Origin: Lachnoclostridium sp. UBA3262 | GTDB lineage: Bacteria; Bacillota; Clostridia; Lachnospirales; Lachnospiraceae | Reading direction: 5' to 3' | NCBI GenBank assembly: GCA_002362575.1 | Contig: DEUM01000060.1 | Location: 1-47,798 of the forward strand | DNA length: 47,798 nt | In this document: positions 7,879 to 16,030 of the stretch, piece after piece | Numbering within the stretch: the stretch's first letter is position 1 | Layout: every line of letters begins with the position of its first letter | Position numbers and translations under genes: made by a program | The notes under the pieces: generated by a model | What the model saw: the letters and a program-made list of their open reading frames with translations, nothing else | Databases searched by the model: none | What the model was told of the DNA's origin: nothing

Positions 7879-9567
7879 ATGAGACATTATGTAAGGCAGA
7901 TGCTTTTATTGGGGCTAATCGTATCACTTTTTGTGGGTGAGTGTAACATTGCGTCTGCACAGGGAGTAGCAGCGAAAACGAATGTTAAAACAGTGGGGGA
8001 AAATACAGAAGATATGCCGGCGCAGACAGCGGCGCCAACATTAGAGCCAACGGAACAGCCGGTTGTCACTCCAGCGCCGACCAGAAGACCGTTTGTTACC
8101 CCGGCGCCGACGGTTCGCCCGGAAAAATACGAGCTGACAAATAAGGGTGCGAAATATTATGCGGGAGGTCAGAAAGGAATCCGGTACCATAAGGTAAAGG
8201 GGAAGAAGGTTTATCATATCGTTTCGTATACAACGGACACAGTAAGGCTTTCTATGTCGCATAAATCGGCCTTTTCCGTGTACGGAGGAGGTAGTAAGAA
8301 GGAAGTATCAAAGAAGTTTGTGACGGTGTCTTCCTCTGGTACGGTAAAATGCCGCCGCAGGGGGCGCGGAGAGAAAGTGTATACGGTTGTTCAGGCGAAA
8401 TCCATTGTAACAGGGGAATTACAGTATATTTACATTTATTTCAAGAAAAAGCTGACCTGTACCAGTGGAAAGAAGCTTAAGCTGTATGAAAAACATTCCG
8501 CCGGATTGAAATTTGACTATTCGTGGAAGGATTTAAAATTTACAGTCGGGAATACGAAGAAAGCGAAAATCAGTAAAAAGGGAAAAGTGAGCGGCGTCCG
8601 TCGTGGTGTGACCTACATCACCGCGAAGGTCAGAGATTCGGAAAAGAATCAGGTTAAGATAAAGGTGGAAGTCAGGGAAGAACCGTGGATTGTCAACAAG
8701 AAAGACCGGGTATATAACTATCAGGATATGACAAATGACTTGTACCAGCTTCGGAGAAAATACGCAGGTAAAATGGCTGTATTCAGTATCGGGAAGTCAT
8801 GGGATGGCAGAAACATCTGGTGTCTGCGAATTGGTAACCCGAATGCTTCGAAACGCCTTGTCATTGACGCGGCGATTCACGCCAGAGAGTGGAAAAATTC
8901 ACAGGTTGTGATGAAACAGGCAGAGGAAATCCTGCGTGATTATTCCTCGTACCGCACCCGTTTCCGTAATGCTTGTGTGTACATTATCCCTATGGCAAAC
9001 CCGGATGGGGTTACACTTGCCCAGTATGGCTATCGTGCGATACGAAGTAAAAAGCTGCAAAAGAAGTGTAAGAAGATAGGGCATTTTTCTATCTGGAAAA
9101 ATAATGCCAGAGGCGTCAACTTAAACTATAATTTTCCATCTGGATTCAGCAAAAAGAGAAAGGCAAAGAAACCCGACCACAATTCCTATCCGGGTAAAAA
9201 GCGCTGCAGTGAAAAGGAGACGAAAGCGCTGATGAAGTTTATCAATCAGGTGCATCCGCATACGGTGCTGAATATTCATTCGACAGGAAGTGTCATTTAC
9301 TGGGATTTTAATGTCGGGGGAAGCCTGCACCAGAAGCTGTACAATCTGGCGGCAAAGTTACGCTCCTATAATCATTACCGGATGATGCCAAAGGGACCAA
9401 GCACAAATGCGGCAGGCGGTTTTGGTGACTGGCTTGTCTATGGAAAAGGGATTCCGAGCATTACGGTGGAAACGGGAACAGTGCGCTGCCCATTGCCACA
9501 TTCGCAGTTTTCTTCCATATATAAGAGAAATAATGAAATGTTCACATGGTTTATGACGAGATATTAG
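7879..9567 (+). CDS. Secreted M14 zinc peptidase with Ig-like domain
   Basis: This 562-residue exported protein has a signal peptide (about 1-27, ending IASAQG), a Pro/Thr-rich linker with TPAPT repeats (about 45-82), a bacterial Ig-like (BIG_2-type) region (about 90-265) and a C-terminal M14 peptidase. Zinc ligands are His334 and Glu337 (AIHAREW) and His467 (NIHSTG); the catalytic Glu is Glu531 (TVETGT). Where classical carboxypeptidases have Asn-Arg (Arg145, which holds the substrate C-terminus), this protein has NLNYNF, with Tyr417 in place of Arg. From memory, gamma-D-glutamyl-diaminopimelate peptidases of the same clan also lack that Arg. A cell-wall peptide substrate is therefore plausible, but this is inference. 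It has its own promoter and terminators. Confidence 0.88.
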   Translation: MRHYVRQMLLLGLIVSLFVGECNIASAQGVAAKTNVKTVGENTEDMPAQTAAPTLEPTEQPVVTPAPTRRPFVTPAPTVRPEKYELTNKGAKYYAGGQKGIRYHKVKGKKVYHIVSYTTDTVRLSMSHKSAFSVYGGGSKKEVSKKFVTVSSSGTVKCRRRGRGEKVYTVVQAKSIVTGELQYIYIYFKKKLTCTSGKKLKLYEKHSAGLKFDYSWKDLKFTVGNTKKAKISKKGKVSGVRRGVTYITAKVRDSEKNQVKIKVEVREEPWIVNKKDRVYNYQDMTNDLYQLRRKYAGKMAVFSIGKSWDGRNIWCLRIGNPNASKRLVIDAAIHAREWKNSQVVMKQAEEILRDYSSYRTRFRNACVYIIPMANPDGVTLAQYGYRAIRSKKLQKKCKKIGHFSIWKNNARGVNLNYNFPSGFSKKRKAKKPDHNSYPGKKRCSEKETKALMKFINQVHPHTVLNIHSTGSVIYWDFNVGGSLHQKLYNLAAKLRSYNHYRMMPKGPSTNAAGGFGDWLVYGKGIPSITVETGTVRCPLPHSQFSSIYKRNNEMFTWFMTRY

Positions 9568-9575
9568 CTGAGTTG

Positions 9576-9608
9576 AGGGCTTTCCTATGTTTAGGGAAGC
9601 CCTTTTTA
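9576..9608 (+). terminator. Terminator after the M14 peptidase gene
   Basis: AGGGCTTTCC pairs with GGGAAGCCCT around TATGTTTA, followed by TTTTT. Confidence 0.9.
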
Positions 9609-9612
9609 CTTT

Positions 9613-9694
9613 ATAGGAAAGTGCGTCCTATGCGGAGCAAAAAACACGAAGTGTTTTTTTAGATGGCTGCGCTTCTCAGTCAGCCATTTTTTAT
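9613..9694 (+). other. Cluster of three further hairpins
   Basis: Three more stems follow in 80 bases. ATAGGA pairs with TCCTAT (9613-9631). AAAACAC pairs with GTGTTTT (9641-9657), U-tailed. ATGGCTG pairs with CAGCCAT (9663-9687), followed by T6. The last is terminator-like and could insulate the accessory block that begins at 9708. Confidence 0.6.
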
Positions 9695-9707
9695 ACTGTC
9701 AGGCTTC

Positions 9708-9736
9708 TTGTGGGAATATATCCACTATGTTATAAT
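9708..9736 (+). promoter_or_regulatory. Promoter of the nucleoside phosphorylase gene
   Basis: TTGTGG (9708-9713), a 17-base spacer, TATAAT (9731-9736). It marks the start of the 9.7-11.2 kb transcript. Confidence 0.75.
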
Positions 9737-9772
9737 CAGGGAAATAAATTTTTATATAATGTGGAGGTTAAG

Positions 9773-10531
9773 ATGATAACAGATAGTTTCGACAACAAAT
9801 CGAAGGCAATTATTAATCCTTGTCCCAAAGAAAATGCACCGCAGGTGGATGCGTGTATTTTGACATTTTCACACGAGATAGAAAATTTTGTTTTGAAGAA
9901 TTATGATTGTAAACAAATTGCGACTATTTGGTTTGCAACGGGTGGTACTCCGATTTATCAGATTGAATATAAGGGAAAAACTTTTGCGTTTTATAAAACT
10001 TATGTGGGGGCGCCTGCATGTGTCGGTTCGGTGGAGGATACTCTATCGGAAATTAGAACAGATAAATACATTGTATTTGGCGGCGCCGGCTGCTTAGATA
10101 AAGAAATTGCACATGGGAAGGTTATGGTGCCAACCGAGGCTTATCGTGATGAGGGAACGTCCTATCATTATGTACCTGCCTCAGATTATATTACGATAAA
10201 AAATGCAGACATTGTTGCAAACTTTATGACAGAGAATAAGATTCCTTTTGTAAAGGGAAAAGCATGGACGACAGATTCTTTCTATCGTGAAACCATCAAT
10301 AATTTTGAAAAGCATAAAGCAGATGGTTGTATTTCAGTGGATATGGAATGTGCCGCCTTGCAAGCAATGTGTGATTTCAGAGGATTGAATTTCTACACAT
10401 TTTTTACAAGCGGCGACCTCTTGGACGCACCGGAATGGGATGAACGGCATGAGGAGGGAGAAAAGGAAGGTACACAGCACGATACAGGGCATTTTGATAT
10501 TGCGCTGGAGCTGGCGCGTTATGTCGTTTAA
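9773..10531 (+). CDS. PNP/UDP-family nucleoside phosphorylase
   Basis: This 252-residue protein of the PNP_UDP_1 fold cleaves the glycosidic bond of nucleosides with phosphate. Motifs include IVFGGAGCLDKEIAHGKVMVPTEAYRDEGTSYHY and the C-terminal WTTDSFYRET and ISVDMECAALQAMCDFRG, with the Met-Glu pair that contacts ribose. The sequence resembles uridine phosphorylase-like members more than PNP, but substrate cannot be fixed by eye. ATG 9773 is chosen because GGAGG lies six bases upstream; the frame extends to 9710 but that part overlaps the promoter. The HDTGHFDIALELARYV tail is normal. It opens the accessory block. Confidence 0.85.
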   Translation: MITDSFDNKSKAIINPCPKENAPQVDACILTFSHEIENFVLKNYDCKQIATIWFATGGTPIYQIEYKGKTFAFYKTYVGAPACVGSVEDTLSEIRTDKYIVFGGAGCLDKEIAHGKVMVPTEAYRDEGTSYHYVPASDYITIKNADIVANFMTENKIPFVKGKAWTTDSFYRETINNFEKHKADGCISVDMECAALQAMCDFRGLNFYTFFTSGDLLDAPEWDERHEEGEKEGTQHDTGHFDIALELARYVV

Positions 10532-10581
10532 TCATATTTTGTGACAGGTGAAGTTCAGCATATTTATGAAAGGGTGTGACT

Positions 10582-10611
10582 ATGTCAGATTATAAAATTA
10601 AAGAATCATAG
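10582..10611 (+). other. Possible nine-residue ORF MSDYKIKES
   Basis: A short ORF begins after AAAGGG and ends 12 bases before the GNAT start. It could be the beginning of a lost gene or a leader peptide. Nothing else supports it. Confidence 0.25.
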
Positions 10612-10623
10612 AGGTAAGTGATT

Positions 10624-11166
10624 ATGCCAAAAACAGAAAAAAACAAACTATTAAGCACCAGACTTCGGCTGGTTAAACTGGAGGATACATATAAAAAGCA
10701 TCTTTTTGAAATGTTGGATGAATGGTATGCGACTGGGGAGAAGATTGTTCCATATGCGATTCGTAAGGAGGATTATCACGATTGGGAAAAATATAAACAT
10801 TCACTTGAAGTAAAGGGCACTTCGTTGGAGACTGTGCCGGATTCCACCTTTTTCTGTCTGGACGAAAGCCGGGATATTTTTGTGGGCGCTGTAAATATCC
10901 GTCACTATCTGAATGATTCTCTGTTGCTAAACGGGGGACATATTGGAGACGGGGTTCGTCCCTCTGAGAGAAGGAAGGGGATTGCTACTGCTATGATTGG
11001 GCTTGCCTTGGGAAAATGCAGGGAGCTCGGCATAAATAGAGTGCTTATGGTATGCGACAGGGAAAATATTGCTTCTGCCAAAAGTATACAGAATAACGGG
11101 GGAGTCTTAGAGAATGAGATAATTGTGGACGGAGTTATAGAGCAAAGATATTGGATAGAGCTTTAG
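10624..11166 (+). CDS. GNAT family acetyltransferase
   Basis: This 180-residue cytoplasmic protein transfers acetyl from acetyl-CoA to an unknown amine. The GNAT core is clear: GHIGDGVRPSERRKGIATAMIGLALGKCRELGINRVLMVCDRENIASAKSIQNNGG, with the R-x-x-G-x-A pyrophosphate loop (RRKGIA). The RimJ/RimL-like start is STRLRLVKLEDTY. ATG 10624 is preferred to an in-frame GTG six bases earlier; the ribosome binding site is a weak GAGGTAAG. A dapB-like remnant follows immediately, which suggests rearrangement at its 3' end. Confidence 0.88.
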   Translation: MPKTEKNKLLSTRLRLVKLEDTYKKHLFEMLDEWYATGEKIVPYAIRKEDYHDWEKYKHSLEVKGTSLETVPDSTFFCLDESRDIFVGAVNIRHYLNDSLLLNGGHIGDGVRPSERRKGIATAMIGLALGKCRELGINRVLMVCDRENIASAKSIQNNGGVLENEIIVDGVIEQRYWIEL

Positions 11167-11307
11167 AGTTTTGTAAATTGTAAAGATGAAATGGTAACAT
11201 TTAGGCATAAAGTGTCATCTAGGGAAACATTTGCGGATGGCGCAATTGAAGTTTCGAAATGGATGAAAAAGCAAACGGATGGGTTATATAATATGGATGA
11301 TTTATAA
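11167..11307 (+). pseudogene. dapB: Remnant of the dapB 3' end
   Basis: Directly after the GNAT stop, and in the same frame, 46 codons read ...DEMVTFRHKVSSRETFADGAI and end in ...DGLYNMDDL. This is the C-terminus of 4-hydroxy-tetrahydrodipicolinate reductase, whose family ends S-R-x-x-F-A-x-G-A-I ... G-x-Y-x-M-x-D-x. The N-terminal two-thirds, including the NAD(P)-binding domain, is absent and no start codon or ribosome binding site is present. It is a truncated fragment left by insertion, deletion or recombination. Confidence 0.72.
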
Positions 11308-11380
11308 AATTTGACTGAAAAACGGAGAGGGATTCGTTGTATACAGGTGAATTATTGTTAAAAGAGACGGAGAAATCATT

Positions 11381-11914
11381 ATGCAAAAGGGACATGTGGT
11401 AATTTTAGAAAATTTGCTAAACTTAGTTACAGATAAAAAGATTTTTAAGGTTTTGGATGCTGGAAGTGGGAGAACCAGTTTGGAACAGATAACTGCCATA
11501 CTCCCTGATTCGCAAGTGGATGCCGTTATTTATCCCGGCGATGTCAGGAAGTTAAAAGGGATAAAGCCGCTACTTACGGAACAGATTCGGCTACTGGAAT
11601 GGGATATCTGCAAAACTCCTCCAGAAGGTACATATGACCTTGTGGTTGCGCACTTGTTGTTGGGGGAGGCAGGAAAATTTGGAAATGGATTTAGGGATTT
11701 GCTGGACAAACTTCTGATGATAGACAGTCGATATTATATTATTATAGATTATGTAGAAGATCCGACAGTAGAAGAAAAGGTAATACGAGAATATTGCTCA
11801 AAAAAACAGTATGAAATTGTAGAAGAAATTTATGAAGAATGTTCAGAACCTCAAGTTTGGAAGGATTTTACCGGTTATCACAATTTTGGGTATTTGATTC
11901 AGAATAGTTTATAG
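11381..11914 (+). CDS. SAM-dependent methyltransferase-like protein
   Basis: This 177-residue protein has a Rossmann-type motif I, FKVLDAGSGRTSLEQI (about residues 21-36), a motif II-like acid at VDAVIYPGD, and TYDLVVAHLLLGEAGKFG as the motif IV region, followed by DSRYYIIIDYVED. The fold fits a class I methyltransferase, but the substrate is unknown and the motifs are not diagnostic of a subfamily. ATG follows GACGGAGAAA. It begins the 11.4-17.7 kb co-directional run. Confidence 0.65.
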   Translation: MQKGHVVILENLLNLVTDKKIFKVLDAGSGRTSLEQITAILPDSQVDAVIYPGDVRKLKGIKPLLTEQIRLLEWDICKTPPEGTYDLVVAHLLLGEAGKFGNGFRDLLDKLLMIDSRYYIIIDYVEDPTVEEKVIREYCSKKQYEIVEEIYEECSEPQVWKDFTGYHNFGYLIQNSL

Positions 11915-11935
11915 AGTTTCAGGGGTGAATGAGAG

Positions 11936-12409
11936 ATGAATTTGTACGATATTTTTGAACAGCTAAATATTGATTTTCAGGAAATAGAACATGAACCGGT
12001 TTTTACTGTAGAACAAGCGCAGGATATAAAAAGTAAGATAGAAGGTATAGGCTGCAAGAACTTGTTTTTAACGGACAAAAAGGGTAGGTATATTTTGGCT
12101 TTATTAGATGAAAATAAAAGGGCTGATATTAGGCAGATAGAAAAAATTGCTCACACTTCACATTTGTCTTTTGCCAATTCCTCCGAATTGAAAAATATTT
12201 TGCAATTGGAACAGGGAAGTGTCACGCCATTAGGGGTAGTAAATGATAAGGAGAATCAGGTTCTTCTCGTAATAGATAGGGATTTAAAAGATAAGAAACT
12301 ATTACTTCATCCCAATACAAATACGAAAACGGTTTCCATGGCTTATGATGACTTAATAAAATTTATTGAGCATGAGAAACATACTTTTATATTTTTGGAA
12401 GGGAGATAA
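11936..12409 (+). CDS. YbaK/ProX-type aminoacyl-tRNA deacylase
   Basis: This 157-residue protein of the YbaK/PrdX fold clears mischarged aminoacyl-tRNA, typically Ala- or Cys-tRNA-Pro, in trans. Visible features are HEPVFTVEQAQDI near the N-terminus, CKNLFLTDKKGRYILALLDENKRADIRQI with the conserved Lys-Asn-Leu-Phe-Leu strand, and GSVTPLGVVND. The pattern is closest to PrdX/ProXp. It sits 21 bases after the methyltransferase-like gene, and its stop codon abuts the next ATG, so translation is likely coupled. Confidence 0.88.
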   Translation: MNLYDIFEQLNIDFQEIEHEPVFTVEQAQDIKSKIEGIGCKNLFLTDKKGRYILALLDENKRADIRQIEKIAHTSHLSFANSSELKNILQLEQGSVTPLGVVNDKENQVLLVIDRDLKDKKLLLHPNTNTKTVSMAYDDLIKFIEHEKHTFIFLEGR

Positions 12410-13084
12410 ATGGCTGATTATATGATTCAGGCGGTTTATATAGACTTTTACGGTACGGTTGTGCATGAAGACGGTGAAGTGATTCGGAAGGTTTCGCAGG
12501 AAATATTTGATTCCGGCAATGCAAAAGATAAGTCAGAAATAGGGACATATTGGTGGAACGAGTTTCAGACAGCTTTTCTTTCCGCCTACGGAGATAATTT
12601 CAGAACGCAAAGAGAGTTGGAGTATCAATCATTATATAAGACGATACAGCATTTTGAGTCGACGGCAGATGCGGGAGAGTTGAGTGACCTGATGTTTGAG
12701 CACTGGGTAAAGCCGCCGATATTTGAAGAAGCGAAACAGTTTTTTGAAATCTGCCCAGTGCCTGTATATATTGTTTCTAATATTGATCGAGAGGATATAC
12801 AGAAAGCTATTGATTTTCATGGATTGAAGCCAGCAGGCGTATTTACAAGTGAAGATGCCAAATCCTATAAGCCGAGAAAGGAATTATTTGAGCTTGCGCT
12901 GAACCGTACCGGATTATCTGCTGGGCAGGTACTGCATATCGGGGATTCTCTGAGTAGTGATATAGAGGGGGCTTCATCCGTCGGAATAGCGGCAGTATGG
13001 GTAAACCGGAGCGGAAGGGAGATTCCGGGAGGTGTCCGTGCAGTCAGCAACCTGTTGGAAATACTAAATCTGGGATTCATATAA
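12410..13084 (+). CDS. HAD-superfamily hydrolase
   Basis: This 224-residue HAD subfamily I protein has motif I YIDFYGT with nucleophile Asp12, motif II VSNID, motif III around Lys in SYKPRKELFELAL, and motif IV HIGDSLSSDIEGA. The second motif I acid, normally Asp, is Tyr14. That DxYGT form is also seen in L-2-haloacid dehalogenases, so phosphatase activity is not assured. GIAAVWVNRSGRE is typical of the HAD C-terminus. ATG immediately follows the preceding TAA. Confidence 0.88.
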   Translation: MADYMIQAVYIDFYGTVVHEDGEVIRKVSQEIFDSGNAKDKSEIGTYWWNEFQTAFLSAYGDNFRTQRELEYQSLYKTIQHFESTADAGELSDLMFEHWVKPPIFEEAKQFFEICPVPVYIVSNIDREDIQKAIDFHGLKPAGVFTSEDAKSYKPRKELFELALNRTGLSAGQVLHIGDSLSSDIEGASSVGIAAVWVNRSGREIPGGVRAVSNLLEILNLGFI

Positions 13085-13100
13085 ATAAGGAGGAGTCTAC

Positions 13101-13643
13101 ATGATTATTCTAATAGCCGGAAGTTCACATACAGGAAAAACGAACCTGTCACAGAAATTGATGGAAAAGTATGGGTATCCATACGTGTCAATTGACCATA
13201 TCAAAATGGGGTTGATTCGGAGCGGTTACACAGATATTTCCGTGTATGAGGACGAACGGCTGACGGCATATCTATGGCCGGTAGTGAGGGAAATGATAAA
13301 GACCGCGATTGAAAACGGACAGAATATGATAATAGAGGGCTGTTATATTCCCTATGACTGGCGGGACAGCTTTGAAAAAGATTACCTCGATAATATCCGG
13401 TATGTCTGTCTGATTATGACAGAGGACTATATTGAAAATCATTATAATGATATAAAACGTCATGCGAGTGTCATTGAGGACAGAGGTGAGGACGAGGACT
13501 GCAAAAAAGAGTGGCTGTTAGCGGAAAACAAGAATTGTTATGAGATGTGCAGAAGGCACGGCTGTGATTACATTTTGATAGAAGATAAATATGATGTCGA
13601 TGAAATGGTTCGGCTGGCGGCGGGAGATAAGGGACAAGGATGA
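13101..13643 (+). CDS. P-loop kinase-like protein
   Basis: This 180-residue P-loop NTPase has Walker A GSSHTGKTN (Gly7 to Thr14, Lys13) at the extreme N-terminus. It continues with YPYVSIDHIKMGLIRSG and NGQNMIIEGCYIPYDW, the lid-like arrangement of small-molecule or 2-phosphoglycerate-type kinases. The role is unknown. The start has AAGGAGG. The stop overlaps the next start by four bases (ATGA), which couples it to the UvrA-like gene. Confidence 0.8.
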   Translation: MIILIAGSSHTGKTNLSQKLMEKYGYPYVSIDHIKMGLIRSGYTDISVYEDERLTAYLWPVVREMIKTAIENGQNMIIEGCYIPYDWRDSFEKDYLDNIRYVCLIMTEDYIENHYNDIKRHASVIEDRGEDEDCKKEWLLAENKNCYEMCRRHGCDYILIEDKYDVDEMVRLAAGDKGQG

Positions 13644-16030
13644 AAATGAAGGGACATAGAGACTATATGAAGGATGGCTGCATTATAATAAAAAATGCGC
13701 GGGTACATAATTTAAAAGGTGTAGATGTCAGTATTCTAAAGAAAAAGCTTACGGTAATAACAGGGGTGTCAGGAAGCGGTAAATCCAGCCTTGCATTTGA
13801 TACGCTCTACGAGGAGGGGAAGCGGCGCTATTTAATGTTTTCCGGAACAGAATTTATGATTGACAGCGTGCCAAACTTTGATAGTATATCCGGGTTGGCG
13901 CCGACAGTGGCAGTAGAGCAGAGGACAATCCGGCAGGCAAATCCGCGAAGTACAGTAGGGACGCGCCTTAAAATCAGTGCTATGTTATCCGCTTTATTTG
14001 CCAACTATGGAGAAAGGGAGCCGGGCTATGATGACGGAGTACCTCTTGATATTTCCATGTTTCAAAAAAATGCGGCAAAAGGAATGTGTGTGAAATGTCT
14101 TGGCAAGGGGATTGTCAAGCAGCTTGACGAAGAAGCTTTATTTGCAGATAAAAACCAGCGCATATGTGATATTGCGTATGGTGCCGGAAGGCGCAGTAAG
14201 ACAAAGAAAATGCTGGAAGAATTTTGTAATAACAATAATATAAATTTTTGGGAAGATACGCTTAGAGATTTGTCGGAAGAACAAATTTTCAAATTAAAAT
14301 ACGGTGATGGAGGACAGTCTGAATTTTGTGGCTATATTCCATTGGTTATGATGATAGCAAATAAAGTATTTTCCACATCCGGGCGGTTGGAAGCGCTCCT
14401 TACCGATGCAGGGATGCTGCACGAAAAGGTGTGTCAGAAATGCAAGGGCACAGGGCTGGGTGAACAGGCGGCCCACACTACCTTTGGAGGGAAAACGATT
14501 TCCGAACTGGAGGATATGTATGTAAGTGAGCTTTTGACGTTCTTTAAAGAACAGCGGGATAACACCTCTAATTTATTGGTAAATGAAATCATAGCAAAGT
14601 TATCCTGCTTGATTGAGGTAGGATTGCATCATTTATCGCTTTCACGTCCGCTGCCAACTCTTTCAGGGGGCGAGATTCAGCGCCTTTTCTTGGCGGGTTA
14701 TGTTATTACCGAGATGGAGTCCATTATTTTTGTGTTTGATGAACCAACGATAGGACTTCATGAGATTGAGAAAGAAAATTTGATTAAAATTTTGCGTCGG
14801 CTGGTCGATAGCGGCAATACCGTTGTCGCAGTAGAGCATGATGAAAATTTTATGAGACAGGCAGATTATATCATTGATATGGGACCGGGCGCAGGGATTC
14901 ATGGAGGAGTCAAAATTTATGAAGGAGGATATGTAGAATTTCTGGAATGTATGAAGTCGAAAACTTCACCTTATTTATCAAAAAATATAGGATTTCCTGT
15001 TAAGAGACAATACCGCAGAGTTGATAAGAATAAAATGCTTACGGTATCAAATGCGAGTCTGCATAATTTGAAAAATGTTACAGCAGAGATTCCATTAGGA
15101 GTTATGGTCGGCGTGGCAGGAGTATCGGGAAGCGGTAAATCCAGTCTTGTTTCGGGGACTCTCGTGCCTAAGCTGAAGGAGCAGATGAAATCGAAATGCG
15201 TAGTGGAGGATTATGCAGACGGTATGGTGAAAGCTTCCTTGACGGGAGTGGAGCACATAAAAAGGTGTCTTGTCATTGACCAGCGCCCGATTGGGCGAAG
15301 CCGTACTTCTTGTCCGGCAACTTATACGGGAATTTTTGACCGGGTGCGGGAGCTTTTTGCTGGAACGCCAGAGTCTATAGCAAGGGGACATTCCGTCGGG
15401 CTTTTCTCTGTGAACAGCAGTGGCGGCTGCCGTAAATGTAAAGGAGATGGAGTAATACACTATCATGTCGGATATGGGAATTTTATTGATATTCCCTGTG
15501 ATTCGTGTGACGGAAGCGGATATATTCCGGAAGCGATGGAAATTTGTGTTGAGGGAAAAAATATTCGCGATGTCTTGGAGATGAGTGTAGATGAGGCAAA
15601 AGATTTTTTTAGTAATAAAGACAGGAATATAGATAATATGCTGACGGTCTTACAGCGCGTTGGACTTGGATATATTAAGCTTGGGCAGGCGACTCCGACA
15701 ATCTCCGGTGGAGAGAGCCAGAGAATTAAACTGGCAAAGGAATTGTCAAAAGGGAAAAATGCAAAAGACGTACTATATATTCTGGATGAACCGACAACCG
15801 GGCTCTCCTTCTATGACAGCGAACGGCTTATGACTATTTTGAATGAGCTGGTAGACTGCGGGAACTCCATTATTGTGACGGAGCATGATCCCTATGTGCT
15901 GTCAAATTGTGATTACATTCTGGAAATGGGAGTAGGGGGTGGTAATGACGGTGGGGCGCTGATTGCCACAGGAACGCCAGTGGAGTTAAAGGCGAATCCC
16001 GTTTCTGTTATCGGGAGGTATTTAAAGTGA
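13640..16030 (+). CDS. Short UvrA-like ABC ATPase (drug-resistance/UvrA2 type)
   Basis: This 796-residue protein has two ABC ATPase halves of the UvrA type. Walker A sites are GVSGSGKSS (Lys48) and GVSGSGKSS (Lys500). Signature motifs are TLSGGEIQR and TISGGESQR, with Walker B VFDEPTIGLH and ILDEPTTGLS. A CxxC...CxxC zinc module lies between CRKCKGDG and CDSCDGSG, and further CxxC pairs (CVKC, CQKC) lie in half one. It is about 150 residues shorter than housekeeping UvrA because the UvrB-binding region is missing. Proteins of this form (UvrA2, DrrC) are linked to protection from DNA-binding drugs rather than standard excision repair. An internal ATG at 13667 is a possible shorter start. Confidence 0.9.
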   Translation: MKMKGHRDYMKDGCIIIKNARVHNLKGVDVSILKKKLTVITGVSGSGKSSLAFDTLYEEGKRRYLMFSGTEFMIDSVPNFDSISGLAPTVAVEQRTIRQANPRSTVGTRLKISAMLSALFANYGEREPGYDDGVPLDISMFQKNAAKGMCVKCLGKGIVKQLDEEALFADKNQRICDIAYGAGRRSKTKKMLEEFCNNNNINFWEDTLRDLSEEQIFKLKYGDGGQSEFCGYIPLVMMIANKVFSTSGRLEALLTDAGMLHEKVCQKCKGTGLGEQAAHTTFGGKTISELEDMYVSELLTFFKEQRDNTSNLLVNEIIAKLSCLIEVGLHHLSLSRPLPTLSGGEIQRLFLAGYVITEMESIIFVFDEPTIGLHEIEKENLIKILRRLVDSGNTVVAVEHDENFMRQADYIIDMGPGAGIHGGVKIYEGGYVEFLECMKSKTSPYLSKNIGFPVKRQYRRVDKNKMLTVSNASLHNLKNVTAEIPLGVMVGVAGVSGSGKSSLVSGTLVPKLKEQMKSKCVVEDYADGMVKASLTGVEHIKRCLVIDQRPIGRSRTSCPATYTGIFDRVRELFAGTPESIARGHSVGLFSVNSSGGCRKCKGDGVIHYHVGYGNFIDIPCDSCDGSGYIPEAMEICVEGKNIRDVLEMSVDEAKDFFSNKDRNIDNMLTVLQRVGLGYIKLGQATPTISGGESQRIKLAKELSKGKNAKDVLYILDEPTTGLSFYDSERLMTILNELVDCGNSIIVTEHDPYVLSNCDYILEMGVGGGNDGGALIATGTPVELKANPVSVIGRYLK

